64,000 bases of DNA from an uncultured Clostridia bacterium (GCA_934277615.1 CAKQUV010000007.1:7843-71842), one strand, 5' to 3'. Counted from the first letter of the stretch, positions 46,839 through 55,461 are shown. The notes: generated from the letters alone by a model not told the origin. Program-made: numbers and translations.

Positions 46839-47759
46839 TTATTGTACAACACAATCGTCGTTATTTTCAAGATTTTTTGTCGCCGCCTCTTGATTTTGCT
46901 CGATTTTCTTCTTTGCGTCTGCAAAGTATCTTGCATACGCTCTCCTACAATACCAAGCGTGTTTGTCCTTTTGTGGCGTTTGCGGGGTCTTAAACGAGTA
47001 TTTGCCGTTGATGCGCCACCCGTTGAGAATACCTATATTAAAGGCATCCGTCGGGCAGTTGAAGGAACATCTCGCACACATAAGACAGTCACCGCCAAAG
47101 GAAAATTTGCCGTTTTCGTCGATTTTTATGTTACCAACGGGGCAATTCTTTGCGCACGCACCGCATCTTATGCACTTTTCGCCATCCACCTTGAAATGTT
47201 TTCCGTTCATCTTCATTGCGGGCTGTTCTATGCGCACTATCCACGCCCAAAGCGCGCCGAAAGGCACTTTGGAGAGTTTGTGCACCTTGCCCTCAAGCAC
47301 TTCTCTTGCCTCGATAGGCGCAAGATTTTGAAGAGTGTCGAGCATCTTTACGCTCATCTCGTCCGTATGGCGGAAAATCATATTGTAAGGCATCACGTAG
47401 TGATATTCGCTCTTTGGGATATATCCTTTCTTTTTGAGAATGCTATTCATTTTGATTGAGGACACATTGTTGATTTTGAGAGGTTCACCCGATGTTTTTA
47501 GCACAAAATACTCTTTCTCGCTTGCCTTAGGCAACGCCTTTGCCAATTCGAGCGTTATGGACGGCGCATTGAATCCGTGTATGGGATAGGCAAAACCCAC
47601 GTAGTCGAATTCGCCGGGATTAGGCAAATTGTCAAAGCCTTTTTTGAGCGGAAAAACCGTAGTTTCAACCCCGTTTTTCTCAAATTCTTGCTTATATATA
47701 TCGCACGCTCTTTTGGTGTTTCCCGTGCCCGAAAACGTATAAATTATCGCCTTTTTCAT
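46839..47759 (-). CDS. EFR1-type flavodoxin/ferredoxin fusion protein
   Basis: A 306-aa redox protein. The N-terminal flavodoxin-like domain has the FMN phosphate loop TFSGTGNTKRA. Two [4Fe-4S] motifs lie at about 197-209 (CIRCGACAKNCPVG) and 223-236 (CLMCARCSFNCPTD). Similar proteins, called EFR1 family ferrodoxins, are common in anaerobes; their partners are unclear. The frame allows a start two codons upstream, but GAGGG lies six bases before the ATG at 47759. That ATG overlaps the stop of the epimerase gene. Co-transcription with an epimerase suggests an electron-transfer role in sugar or cofactor chemistry, not shown by sequence. Confidence 0.9.
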   Translation of the reverse strand: MKKAIIYTFSGTGNTKRACDIYKQEFEKNGVETTVFPLKKGFDNLPNPGEFDYVGFAYPIHGFNAPSITLELAKALPKASEKEYFVLKTSGEPLKINNVSSIKMNSILKKKGYIPKSEYHYVMPYNMIFRHTDEMSVKMLDTLQNLAPIEAREVLEGKVHKLSKVPFGALWAWIVRIEQPAMKMNGKHFKVDGEKCIRCGACAKNCPVGNIKIDENGKFSFGGDCLMCARCSFNCPTDAFNIGILNGWRINGKYSFKTPQTPQKDKHAWYCRRAYARYFADAKKKIEQNQEAATKNLENNDDCVVQ

Positions 47760-47761
47760 AG

Positions 47762-49336
47762 TCATCCCTCAAAATGCGTATAGCACGCGTTATGTTTATC
47801 GTCATAAAAATAAGTGCAGTTTTCGCCTTTTGCGTGAGTGTCGTACCACACTTGCGCGTAGAACGGCATAAACTTTGACAGTCTGTCGTAGTCCCAAGGG
47901 CTCGGTTGACAGCACTCCGGACACCAATGCCCCGCTTTAAGTATGCAATACGGCGACGCCCAAAACTTGTGTCCGTCGTGGCACTCCCATTGTAGTTTGG
48001 TGTATAAATCACCTTTCGTCATACTTTGCGAGAGGCACTTTCCGCCCCTAAACTCCGCCGCCGAGCGCATGTCTTCTATATCGAGTTCGCTATCAGGCTT
48101 GCTTTCGTCATAACCGTGGTCGAGGATATATCCGTGTTCTTTGAGCTTGTTTATATCCCTCATATCATCGTAATCTATGCTTCCGTCGGCAAGTTGTCCG
48201 TGCGCAAGGACGGGAAAATGCTCCCAATCCGTCGGCATGCAGTTCAGATTGTCCTTGCTTCCGAAAAACGCGCGAATTCTGCCGTTTTGGTTGGTTTTCA
48301 CCCAATATCTCGGAGCGTTATCGTCTTTGAGAAGCCTCTCTATCGCAAGTTTGGACACGAGTTTTGCGGGCACGAGTTTTCCGAGGCGGTAGTATTCGTG
48401 CTTGGACAAAATCTCTTGCCAATAGTCCTTTACGTCCTCGTGTTGGAAGTCGAAATAATCGTTGAGGATATGACTGTCTTGAAACCACATACAATGAAAG
48501 TTGCGCAAGGAGTTCCAACTCGGTTTCATATACTTTTGCGTAGAACCGCCGATAATCTTAAATCCCTCGTCAAAAGTATCGTAACCTGTAACTCTGTTGC
48601 ACGCGCCTCCGCCTATGTTGTAGCACCTTTTCCAAAACGCGCTTTCAAGTTCGCCTTTTGCGTCCTTTTCCACGAGCCTACGCATCAAAAGTCCGCTATC
48701 GCGCGCCGTAACCCACTCGATAGGAGCATTGAAGCACGTATGGAACATCAGTCCGTCTTTCATATTATTTGACAGCATCTTTGAGTGGAGCATACCCGTT
48801 TGGCGCAACACCGCCCAATTTTGCACGTCGCTGTCTATAACATAGCGTTCACCCTTGATTTTGCTTGCGGAATACTCGTCGTAAGTGCTGGATATGAGCG
48901 GATCTCCCACTCTGCCCCACGGGTGCTTGTAGTTGCGATTGCCGTATATGGCAACGGTGGAAATATGCACGAGTTTGGGTTGATTGTCCTTTATCTCACT
49001 CACCGCGTCCACGATGTTCATTGCGCCGAGGCGGTTGCATCTGTCCGCAAGTACGGGATAATGGTCTGCCGTGGGCGGAATAACCGCCGCGAGATTGAGA
49101 ACGTAATCACTGCCTTGAGCGAGCGTTCTGCAATCTTCGATATTTGCGATATCACCGAATATTGCCTCAAATTTCGCACCGTATTTGCGCTTCCACTCTC
49201 TTGCGAGCCTCTTTTCTCTTCTTCCGTTCATAAGCAACGCCTTGATTTTTCCGACGACGTCGCTTTCAAACAATTGTTCGAGCGTTTCTCGCCCCATATT
49301 TCCGCTTGCACCCGTAAGTGCGATAACCTTTTGCAT
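47762..49336 (-). CDS. NAD-dependent epimerase/dehydratase with C-terminal zinc ribbon
   Basis: A 524-aa extended SDR protein. Rossmann motif TGASGNMG (residues 8-15), ISTVAIYG with the active-site Ser/Thr, and YSASK with catalytic Tyr and Lys are present, so it should be active on a nucleotide-sugar or similar substrate. Usual members are ~310-340 aa. The extra ~190 residues include a zinc-ribbon-like motif at about 452-475 (WECHDGHKFWASPY and GHWCPEC), the pattern of treble-clef domains often found near nucleases (DUF4379-like). GGAGG lies before the ATG. It is the first gene of the redox/two-component operon. Confidence 0.87.
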   Translation of the reverse strand: MQKVIALTGASGNMGRETLEQLFESDVVGKIKALLMNGRREKRLAREWKRKYGAKFEAIFGDIANIEDCRTLAQGSDYVLNLAAVIPPTADHYPVLADRCNRLGAMNIVDAVSEIKDNQPKLVHISTVAIYGNRNYKHPWGRVGDPLISSTYDEYSASKIKGERYVIDSDVQNWAVLRQTGMLHSKMLSNNMKDGLMFHTCFNAPIEWVTARDSGLLMRRLVEKDAKGELESAFWKRCYNIGGGACNRVTGYDTFDEGFKIIGGSTQKYMKPSWNSLRNFHCMWFQDSHILNDYFDFQHEDVKDYWQEILSKHEYYRLGKLVPAKLVSKLAIERLLKDDNAPRYWVKTNQNGRIRAFFGSKDNLNCMPTDWEHFPVLAHGQLADGSIDYDDMRDINKLKEHGYILDHGYDESKPDSELDIEDMRSAAEFRGGKCLSQSMTKGDLYTKLQWECHDGHKFWASPYCILKAGHWCPECCQPSPWDYDRLSKFMPFYAQVWYDTHAKGENCTYFYDDKHNACYTHFEG

Positions 49337-49440
49337 AATTGCCTCCTTCGTTTTACGGCTATATTATCGCACCCCGAAACAGCAAAAATCTTGACAAAAA
49401 CTTTACAATTTCCCGCAGTTTTCCGCCACTTTTCGCATTT

Positions 49441-49462
49441 TGTAAGAATTGTGTAAGAATTA
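49441..49462. promoter_or_regulatory. Two 11-bp direct repeats, candidate OmpR-family regulator site
   Basis: TGTAAGAATTG directly followed by TGTAAGAATTA. Tandem boxes with an 11-bp period are the usual binding geometry of OmpR/PhoB-type regulators. The site lies 105-126 bp upstream of an operon that encodes such a regulator. Confidence 0.6.
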
Positions 49463-49491
49463 TAAAACAAAGAGAATATGCACGCCTTGAA

Positions 49492-49592
49492 TACGGATAA
49501 CTAAAAAACACCGCGCCACTGCACGGATATAAAACAAATCGCACTTTTGCACGGATATGAAAGAGCAAATCACGCTACTGCACGGATATGAA
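49492..49592. repeat. Short tandem repeat of 28-31 bp units
   Basis: TGCACGGATAT at 49520, 49548 and 49579, each followed by an A-rich run and CAAATCGCACT or a close variant; a degenerate first unit (ATACGGATAAC) starts at about 49491. Too few and too variable for CRISPR. Confidence 0.7.
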
Positions 49593-49613
49593 AAAGCGCG
49601 ACCGAAGTCGCGC
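49591..49613 (-). terminator. Orphan terminator-like hairpin
   Basis: GCGCGAC / GTCGCGC stem with a 4-base loop and TTTTT on the minus strand. The nearest upstream minus-strand gene, rpsI, already has its own terminator 600 bp away. Confidence 0.5.
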
Positions 49614-49750
49614 CGAGATTGTTATAGAAAAACCAAGAGATGATTTGCCAAAGAACAAACGGCAAAAGTCAAGGAAGACGAGGACGTCGCACGGAGCGTA
49701 CCTATTCTTGCGTAGCAAACGCTGACCAAACACGGAGCAAGGCGCAATTA

Positions 49751-50172
49751 TTAACGAAATGTGCTTATTCGGAGTTGGAGGCGCAAGGCGTCGACCGCAC
49801 CGAGCGCCAAGCTTGCGTCACACACAAGGCTTTTATCCACAATTGTCGCTTGTTCCAATTGCTTGCTTTTTGCATTGGTGCTCCTTTTTTCCTTCACACA
49901 AAAGACTGCGCTTTCATCTTATAAATATCGCACTATCGTTCGCTTGTCTTTTGTGTGTGGAAGCCTTGTTGGTGTAGTACAAGTGAGCCGATAAGTGTTG
50001 TTCTTTTTATCGGCGAACGAGTGGCATAACAAGAGAACGATACTTTTCTATGCGCGTGCCGAGTTCCCCTCTTGCGAACGATGTTTGTTTAAGTAGAGAA
50101 ATGATGTTATTTGAGCAATAGGGGAAAGCCCGAAGGGAAGGGGTGATATTGCATTAAAAGAGTTACGACTAT
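49751..50172 (+). repeat. Composite dispersed intergenic repeat, copy Y
   Basis: Shares ordered blocks with the minus strand of 5341-5880: ATGTGCTTATTCGGAGTTGG with its continuation, CTATGCGCGTGCCG, AATAGGGGAAA, TTGCATTAAA and GAGTTACGAC. The 49860-50040 interior differs from copy X. Confidence 0.65.
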
Positions 50173-50201
50173 CCCTATTACACGCGCACAGGCTGACAAA
50201 G

Positions 50202-50228
50202 AAAAAGCACAGCGAAATCGCTGTGCTT
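50202..50228 (-). terminator. Intrinsic terminator of rplM-rpsI
   Basis: AAGCACAGCG / CGCTGTGCTT stem followed by TTTC on the minus strand, 26 bp past the rpsI stop. Confidence 0.85.
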
Positions 50229-50253
50229 GGTTGTGCGTCTTGAACGCGTTTGG

Positions 50254-50667
50254 TTAACGTTTGCTGAATTGGGGAGCTTTACGTGCCTTGTGCAAACCGT
50301 ATTTCTTACGCTCTTTCGCTCTCGGGTCGCGAGTGAGGTAACCTTCGCTCTTGAGAGTGGCTCTGTATGCTTCGCTGTCTGCGACGCAGAGCGCTCTTGC
50401 GATACCGTGACGGATTGCGCCTGCTTGACCGGTGTAACCGCCGCCGTAAACGTTGACGTATACATCGAATTTGTCGGTCGTGCCGGTTGCAACGAGAGGT
50501 TGATTGACGATGAGCTTCATCGTGTCAAGCGGGAAGTACTCGTCGAGAGTGCGCTTGTTGATGATGATTGCGCCTTCGCCGCCGGGGATAAGACGAACTC
50601 TTGCGATAGCGGTCTTTCTTCTACCGGTGCCGAGATATTGAACTTTCTTGGTTTTCTTAGTAGCCAT
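50254..50667 (-). CDS. rpsI: 30S ribosomal protein S9
   Basis: A 137-aa ribosomal protein that contacts the P-site tRNA through its basic C-terminal tail. YLGTGRRKTAIARVRL near the N-terminus, NVYGGGYTGQAGAIRHGIAR in the middle and the ending KARKAPQFSKR are diagnostic. It lies 14 bp after rplM in the conserved L13-S9 operon. The start has a GGTGG-type ribosome binding site. Confidence 0.98.
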   Translation of the reverse strand: MATKKTKKVQYLGTGRRKTAIARVRLIPGGEGAIIINKRTLDEYFPLDTMKLIVNQPLVATGTTDKFDVYVNVYGGGYTGQAGAIRHGIARALCVADSEAYRATLKSEGYLTRDPRAKERKKYGLHKARKAPQFSKR

Positions 50668-50681
50668 ATTCCACCTCTCAA

Positions 50682-51146
50682 TTAGTTGAGTTTGAGCTCA
50701 ACGGGGCATTGTGCCTGATGATCATGCTCTGCACCTGCGTAAACGCGGAGTTTCTTGAGCATTTTTGCACCGAGCGTGTTTTTGGGAAGCATACCCTTGA
50801 CAGCCTTGTACACGACGAATTCAGGTTTTTCCGCCATCAATTTCTTGTATTGGATTTCCTTAAGACCGCCGATGTATCCGGTGTGATAACGATAGTATTT
50901 GTCCACAAGTTTGTTGCCCGTGAGGACGATTTTATCGCAGTTGATTATGATAACATGGTCGCCGCAGTCGACGTTGGGAGTGTATTGGGGTTTATTTTTG
51001 CCTTTCAAGATTGTAGCAACTTGAGATGCAAGACGTCCGAGAACCATATCGGTTGCATCGACGATATACCACTTGCTTTCCACTTCGCCCGGCTTTGCCA
51101 TATAAGACTTATTGTTTTTTGCCATTGAAGACAAATCCTTAGCCAT
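50682..51146 (-). CDS. rplM: 50S ribosomal protein L13
   Basis: A 154-aa ribosomal protein that acts early in 50S assembly. WYIVDATDMVLGRLASQVA, DHVIIINCDKIVLTGNK and VKGMLPKNTLGAKMLKKLRVY are diagnostic. The frame extends ten codons upstream, but GGAGG lies 8 bases before the ATG at 51146. Even so the N-terminus (MAKDLSSMAKNNKSYMAKPGEVE) is about ten residues longer than usual L13, so an internal start at one of its Met codons is possible. It is preceded by a structured leader and a clear promoter. Confidence 0.97.
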   Translation of the reverse strand: MAKDLSSMAKNNKSYMAKPGEVESKWYIVDATDMVLGRLASQVATILKGKNKPQYTPNVDCGDHVIIINCDKIVLTGNKLVDKYYRYHTGYIGGLKEIQYKKLMAEKPEFVVYKAVKGMLPKNTLGAKMLKKLRVYAGAEHDHQAQCPVELKLN

Positions 51147-51238
51147 AGTGCTAACCTCCATAAATTGTTTTTGCAAGGCGTATGCCGAACTCGGAGGGGC
51201 TAGTTCTTCGCAAGGTCATACTTCTTCCAAAAATATGC
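51147..51238 (-). promoter_or_regulatory. Structured leader of rplM-rpsI (candidate autoregulatory element)
   Basis: About 90 nt between the predicted transcription start and the rplM ATG. It can form GAACT/AGTTC closed further by GTATG/CATAC. The apical loop (AGCCCCTCC) is complementary to the rplM ribosome binding site (GGAGG). L13 leaders that control this operon are known in Bacillota; identity with that family was not tested. Confidence 0.5.
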
Positions 51239-51244
51239 TTGTTA

Positions 51245-51273
51245 ATAATATTAAATTGTGCAATATAAGTCAA
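51245..51273 (-). promoter_or_regulatory. Promoter of rplM-rpsI
   Basis: On the minus strand TTGACT and TATTAT are separated by 17 bp. Confidence 0.7.
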
Positions 51274-51339
51274 GCGTTTTTCCGCAAAATTCAATCTTTT
51301 TTGCAAAAACCGAAGATTTTTGCGGTTTGGAGCCGTATT

Positions 51340-53460
51340 TCAGGCGTTTTGAACGTCCGAGATATCCACAATCATATGCTTGCAATCGAGGTCTTTCAAG
51401 CCTTCTATCGAGGTTTCTTCACCGTCCAAAAGCACCTTTGCGCTCTTGACGTTTGCAAATTCAAGCGACAATTTCTCGGTTGCGATATCGTCCGTCGGCG
51501 TAATCTCGATTTCATAAGCGCCGCTCTCGGTTTTGCGCATATCGAAGTCGATTTTCCCTTGCTCGTCAATCATCGTAAACGTGTTTTCACCCGGATAGAT
51601 GCGCACTTTGATATCGGAAAACTCAGTGGAATTGTCCGTCGCCTGCGTCATCGGGATTATGCCGCCCTCTTTGACGAAAACGGGATAATCGGAGAGTGAA
51701 AAATCTTGTCGATATACCTTTCCGCCCTCGTATTTCTTGCCGTCGAAAAAGCCTATCCAGTTGCCCTTTGGCAACCAAAATGTGTGTTTAGATACACCGT
51801 TTTTGCTCTTTTCCGTAATGGGGCAAACAAGCATTTGCTCGCCGAAAAAGTATTGATTGCGCCACTTTTTGCTATATGCGTTTTTGTCGCCTTTGACGTA
51901 ATAATACATGGGGCAAATAAGCGGAACACCATCTTCTGCCGTGCGCACGTTTGCGGTGTAAAGATAAGGCAAAAGCGCATGGCGCAAGCGCAAAAAGTCC
52001 TCTGCTATGTTCTCGACCTCTGGATAATTCCATGGCTCTTTGCTCATTGCCTTGTTGTTGGAATGCAGGCGGTTGATAGGTGAAAATACGCCGTATTGCA
52101 GCCATCTGAGATACAACTCGTTGTCGCCTTTTCCAAAGAGGTGTCCGCCTATATCGTGCGACCACCACGTATAACCTGCGTTGGAAGCGAGCGCAGTGAA
52201 ATACGGTTGCAAGCGCAAACTGTTCCACACCACCCACGTGTCGCCGGAGAAACCGAGCGGATATCTGTGCGAGCCGAGCCCCGCGTATCGCGACAGTATA
52301 ATGCCCCTTTTGCCGTCACGGCAAATATCCATCGTGTGATAGTGGTTGAGAAGCCAAAGCGGATCGAGCCCTTTCATCTTGGACTTCGTGCCTTGTTGCC
52401 AATCTATCCACCAAAAATCAACGCCCATTTCCTCGTACGGATGGTGCAAGATATTGAAGTACGCATCACGGAATTTTTCGTCCGTGAGATCGAATTCAAC
52501 CGTCTTTTTGGTGCTCGGATCAATACCGCACGCCCTTGCCATCTCGGGATATTGCTCCTCAAAATATCTCACGCCGTCGCGGGGGTGCAAGTTCATAGTT
52601 ACGGCAAGATTGCGCCCTTTCAAATTGCTCAAAAAGCCTTTGGGATCGGGGAAAAGTTCTTTTTCAAACGTATATCCCGTCCATCCCGCGCCTTGGAAAG
52701 ATTTGTATTCCGCATCCTTGGGCGTGTTCTTGACGATATGCCAATCCATATCGATGGTCGCGACGGTGAGCGGAATATTTTTTTGCTCGAACTTGTCCAT
52801 AAGCGCAAGATATTCCTTATCGGTGTACGCGTGATAGCGCGACCACCAGTTGCCGAGCGCGTATTTGGGCAAAACGGGAGTGTACCCCGTAAGCGCATAG
52901 TATTCTTTAAGACCGCCGAGATAATCGTCCTCGAATGCAAAAACGTATTTGTCCACGCAATACTTTTCTCTCGGACTCACACTTCCGTCCTCGTTCAAAA
53001 GTACGGACTTGCCGTCGTCGATTTCGCTTATTCCGTTGCTTGCAAAAATACCTTTTCTTATATGCGCAATGCAGAAATGGTCTTGCTTTTCACGTCTGCT
53101 CTTCCAGCCTCCGACGACGCCGAAAGTGCCGTCCAAAGTGCGTGCCGTTCCGCCGAGATTGAAGCGGTTGCTTATCGCTCGCCAGTCTTTTTCGTCCTCG
53201 GTTTTTACATATACGTTGGCATTGTCAAGGTCTATGCAAAACATGTACTTATCCGTAACAACAAGCACTTTATCGCTTGTTTTTTGCACGGTAAAGTGCG
53301 GATTTGCAAAATTGCGACACACAACAAGCTGCGTGCGCTTATCTGTAAATTCGCCCTTTTCGACACGGATAATCCTGTCGCTAAGCACGCTTATCCTAAC
53401 GTCGTCAAACACTACGACGTTCTTTTCTTTTGCAGGTGCAAGGTCAACTGAAAATCTCAT
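51340..53460 (-). CDS. Glycoside hydrolase family 31 alpha-glycosidase
   Basis: A 706-aa enzyme with an N-terminal beta domain, a catalytic barrel and C-terminal beta domains. The likely nucleophile is Asp353 in FWWIDWQQG, and the likely acid/base is Asp436 in WWSHDIGGH. VATIDMDWH and LLPYLYTA are further family segments. GH31 members hydrolyse alpha-glucosides, alpha-xylosides or sulfoquinovosides; WIDWQQG does not settle the substrate. No signal peptide is seen, so it is cytoplasmic and would act on imported oligosaccharides. It appears monocistronic, with a promoter overlapped by a 22-bp palindrome, so repression by a sugar-responsive regulator is likely. Confidence 0.93.
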   Translation of the reverse strand: MRFSVDLAPAKEKNVVVFDDVRISVLSDRIIRVEKGEFTDKRTQLVVCRNFANPHFTVQKTSDKVLVVTDKYMFCIDLDNANVYVKTEDEKDWRAISNRFNLGGTARTLDGTFGVVGGWKSRREKQDHFCIAHIRKGIFASNGISEIDDGKSVLLNEDGSVSPREKYCVDKYVFAFEDDYLGGLKEYYALTGYTPVLPKYALGNWWSRYHAYTDKEYLALMDKFEQKNIPLTVATIDMDWHIVKNTPKDAEYKSFQGAGWTGYTFEKELFPDPKGFLSNLKGRNLAVTMNLHPRDGVRYFEEQYPEMARACGIDPSTKKTVEFDLTDEKFRDAYFNILHHPYEEMGVDFWWIDWQQGTKSKMKGLDPLWLLNHYHTMDICRDGKRGIILSRYAGLGSHRYPLGFSGDTWVVWNSLRLQPYFTALASNAGYTWWSHDIGGHLFGKGDNELYLRWLQYGVFSPINRLHSNNKAMSKEPWNYPEVENIAEDFLRLRHALLPYLYTANVRTAEDGVPLICPMYYYVKGDKNAYSKKWRNQYFFGEQMLVCPITEKSKNGVSKHTFWLPKGNWIGFFDGKKYEGGKVYRQDFSLSDYPVFVKEGGIIPMTQATDNSTEFSDIKVRIYPGENTFTMIDEQGKIDFDMRKTESGAYEIEITPTDDIATEKLSLEFANVKSAKVLLDGEETSIEGLKDLDCKHMIVDISDVQNA

Positions 53461-53483
53461 TTTTCAATCCTCTAAAAAGATAT

Positions 53484-53523
53484 TTTGCTATTATATAATA
53501 GCAAAGAAGGCACACGGTGTCAA
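53484..53523 (-). promoter_or_regulatory. GH31 promoter with overlapping operator-like palindrome
   Basis: On the minus strand a perfect TTGACA and TATTAT are separated by 17 bp. A 22-bp perfect palindrome at 53484-53505 (half-site TTTGCTATTAT and its complement) covers the -10 box. Confidence 0.75.
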
Positions 53524-53599
53524 TACCGTCAATCCCAAACGATCAAACCGCGCTACGCGTTGGCGCACGCGCTTAAAAACGCTACGCAATAAAAAATAA

Positions 53600-53628
53600 T
53601 TGCTTTTGTCGATGTATAAGACTATAAT
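53600..53628 (+). promoter_or_regulatory. Promoter of the ClC gene
   Basis: TTGCTT and a perfect TATAAT are separated by 17 bp, 24 bp before the start codon. Confidence 0.65.
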
Positions 53629-53651
53629 TATTGAACGAAATAGGTAGCTCT

Positions 53652-55298
53652 ATGACAAAAACGAATTTACTTTCTAGATTATATCGCCATGGCGTCCAAC
53701 TAATGGCTGTCGGAATAATTACGGGTATATGTGCAGGCATTATCGTTACGTTTTTTAACATAGCAGCCGAGTTGCTTGCAAAATACGCAAAAGACCTATA
53801 TTCGCTTATTCGCGAAAACCCCGCCTTTATTCCGTTGCTTTTTATTGCGCTCGCCGCAATAGCATTTTTGATATCGACGCTCTCAAAGTATGTCCCTATG
53901 GTCCGCGGGAGCGGAATACCGCAAACGGAAGGTGCGGCAAGAGGTTTGTTGGAATTGAAATGGTACAAATCTCTTCCGTCAATGGTGGCGGCGTGCCTCG
54001 TTTGTATAGTATCGGGACTTACGGCAGGCGCAGAAGGTCCTAGCATGTTTATAGGCGCGACGTGTGGCGACGGCACGAGCAAAATGTTGAGATGCACGGA
54101 TATGGAACGCAGATACCAGTTGACCGGCGGCGCATGTGCCGGACTTGCCATAGCTTTTAACGCGCCTTTGACGGGAATAGTTTTTGCATTTGAAGAGGCA
54201 CACAGACGTTTTACTCCCGCCATATTCATTTGTGCGTTTTCATCCGTTCTTTCCGCAACCATAACGCGCAACGTGCTTTATCAAGCTATGAATATGCCGA
54301 TAACATCTTCGTTCTCGACGTATTCTCTCGTCCAAATCCCGCTTAACGCATATGGATTCGTTGCGTTGGCGGCAATAATAAGCGGTTTGTTGGGATTCGG
54401 GTTTTATTGTTTGTGCTTGCTTTCTCGAAAAGTCTTTGCAAAAATCACTTTTGCAAAAGGAATGGGAAAAATGCTTATACCGTTTTTGACGGCGGGCGTA
54501 TTTGGGCTGATCACGGCATCCGCAATGGGCGGAGGTCATTCTTTCATCCAGTCTCTCGGCACAAACGGAGGTGTCGACGCACAAGACGTAACGACAGTTT
54601 TCTCGTCGCCTATCGTGGTATCTTTGATAATTATTCTGTTGTTGCGCGCAATTGCCACCGTATTAAACCTCGGAGCGGGCGTGCCGTGCGGAATATTCAT
54701 TCCTATGCTGTCGATAGGTGCGTGTATAGGCGCTTTGGTGTCAAAGCTCTGCGGGGTTATGGGCATGGATTCGATATACGCCGATTGCATCGTCATGATT
54801 TGTATGGCAACGTTTTTCGCATCGATAGTAAAAGCCCCGATAACGGCAATTATTATGGTCGTCGAGCTCACGTGGCAGTTTACTCTGCTTATTCCCGTTA
54901 TACTCGGCGTTTCGTTTGGGTATATGGTAAGCGAGATTTTCGGCGCAAAGCCTATATACGAAGTTATCTTGGACGGCATACTCGAAGACGAACATATACA
55001 TCTCACCCGCCACACCTACTCAACAGTTATAGAAGGCGGCTCAATCGCAATGAACAAGCCCATACGAGACATATTGTGGCCGGGCAACCTTCTCATACGC
55101 TCGATAAAGCGAAACGGTGAAAACGTAATTGCTGCGTCGGATACCGTATTGAGAGAAGGCGATGAAATAACCGTACAAACAGAGTGCGTTGACTTCAACC
55201 GATTCAAAACGTGGGTTGACGAAATCGTAAAACCCCGTCAAAACCTAATACGTTCGAGTCTAAGACGAAAAAAAACTCCTACTGATAATTCACATTGA
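53652..55298 (+). CDS. ClC-family chloride/proton exchanger with RCK_C (TrkA-C) domain
   Basis: A 548-aa membrane protein of the ClC fold. Anion-site motifs are GSGIP (residues 86-90) and GAEGP with gating Glu128, which indicates H+-coupled exchange rather than a channel. A further conserved segment is NLGAGVPCGIFIPMLSIGA. A cytoplasmic RCK_C/TrkA-C-like domain (about 460-530) follows in place of CBS domains and may sense ligands. The frame starts at a TTG 21 bp upstream, but the ATG at 53652 follows AGGTAG and is preferred. It may support acid resistance or chloride homeostasis. It is divergent from the GH31 gene. Confidence 0.92.
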   Translation: MTKTNLLSRLYRHGVQLMAVGIITGICAGIIVTFFNIAAELLAKYAKDLYSLIRENPAFIPLLFIALAAIAFLISTLSKYVPMVRGSGIPQTEGAARGLLELKWYKSLPSMVAACLVCIVSGLTAGAEGPSMFIGATCGDGTSKMLRCTDMERRYQLTGGACAGLAIAFNAPLTGIVFAFEEAHRRFTPAIFICAFSSVLSATITRNVLYQAMNMPITSSFSTYSLVQIPLNAYGFVALAAIISGLLGFGFYCLCLLSRKVFAKITFAKGMGKMLIPFLTAGVFGLITASAMGGGHSFIQSLGTNGGVDAQDVTTVFSSPIVVSLIIILLLRAIATVLNLGAGVPCGIFIPMLSIGACIGALVSKLCGVMGMDSIYADCIVMICMATFFASIVKAPITAIIMVVELTWQFTLLIPVILGVSFGYMVSEIFGAKPIYEVILDGILEDEHIHLTRHTYSTVIEGGSIAMNKPIRDILWPGNLLIRSIKRNGENVIAASDTVLREGDEITVQTECVDFNRFKTWVDEIVKPRQNLIRSSLRRKKTPTDNSH

Positions 55299-55316
55299 TT
55301 TTCATTCATTCAAAAG

Positions 55317-55344
55317 CGATTGCCTCAATAGCAATCGTTTTTTT
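55317..55344 (+). terminator. Intrinsic terminator of the ClC gene
   Basis: CGATTGC/GCAATCG stem with a 7-base loop followed by TTTTTTT. Confidence 0.88.
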
Positions 55345-55398
55345 ATTGCAACGGACGGAATAAGTGCAATAACCAGCCGTATTTGGTTAAAACAAAAT

Positions 55399-55425
55399 AA
55401 ACAGATGAAGAACAAGAAAGGCACA
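55399..55425. repeat. Partial copy of the hairpin-element leader
   Basis: AACAGATGAAGAACAAGAAA followed by a small GCACAAGTGC palindrome; the ACGTAC apex is absent. It lies 36 bp before the outer arm of hairpin copy C. Confidence 0.6.
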
Positions 55426-55461
55426 AGTGCGTTATATTCTCCCACGCTTATGTAGAGGACC

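Larger units (their letters stand above)
49337..50201. other. Gene-free region rich in repeats upstream of the epimerase operon
   Basis: Contents from left to right: an extended -10-like promoter for the epimerase (TGCGATAAT, about 49362-49371 on the minus strand), the 11-bp regulator boxes, a 28-31-bp tandem repeat, an orphan terminator hairpin, and composite repeat copy Y. The reading frames found in 49640-49994 lack ribosome binding sites and lie on the repeat. Confidence 0.6.

Noticed and set aside
49492..49592. Possible mini CRISPR array
   Set aside because: Only three to four units, repeats of 11 bp core with variable period, no spacers of constant length and no cas genes.
49640..49994. 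Overlapping plus-strand frames of 72 to 94 aa
   Set aside because: Located on repeat copy Y, no ribosome binding sites, three frames open at once.
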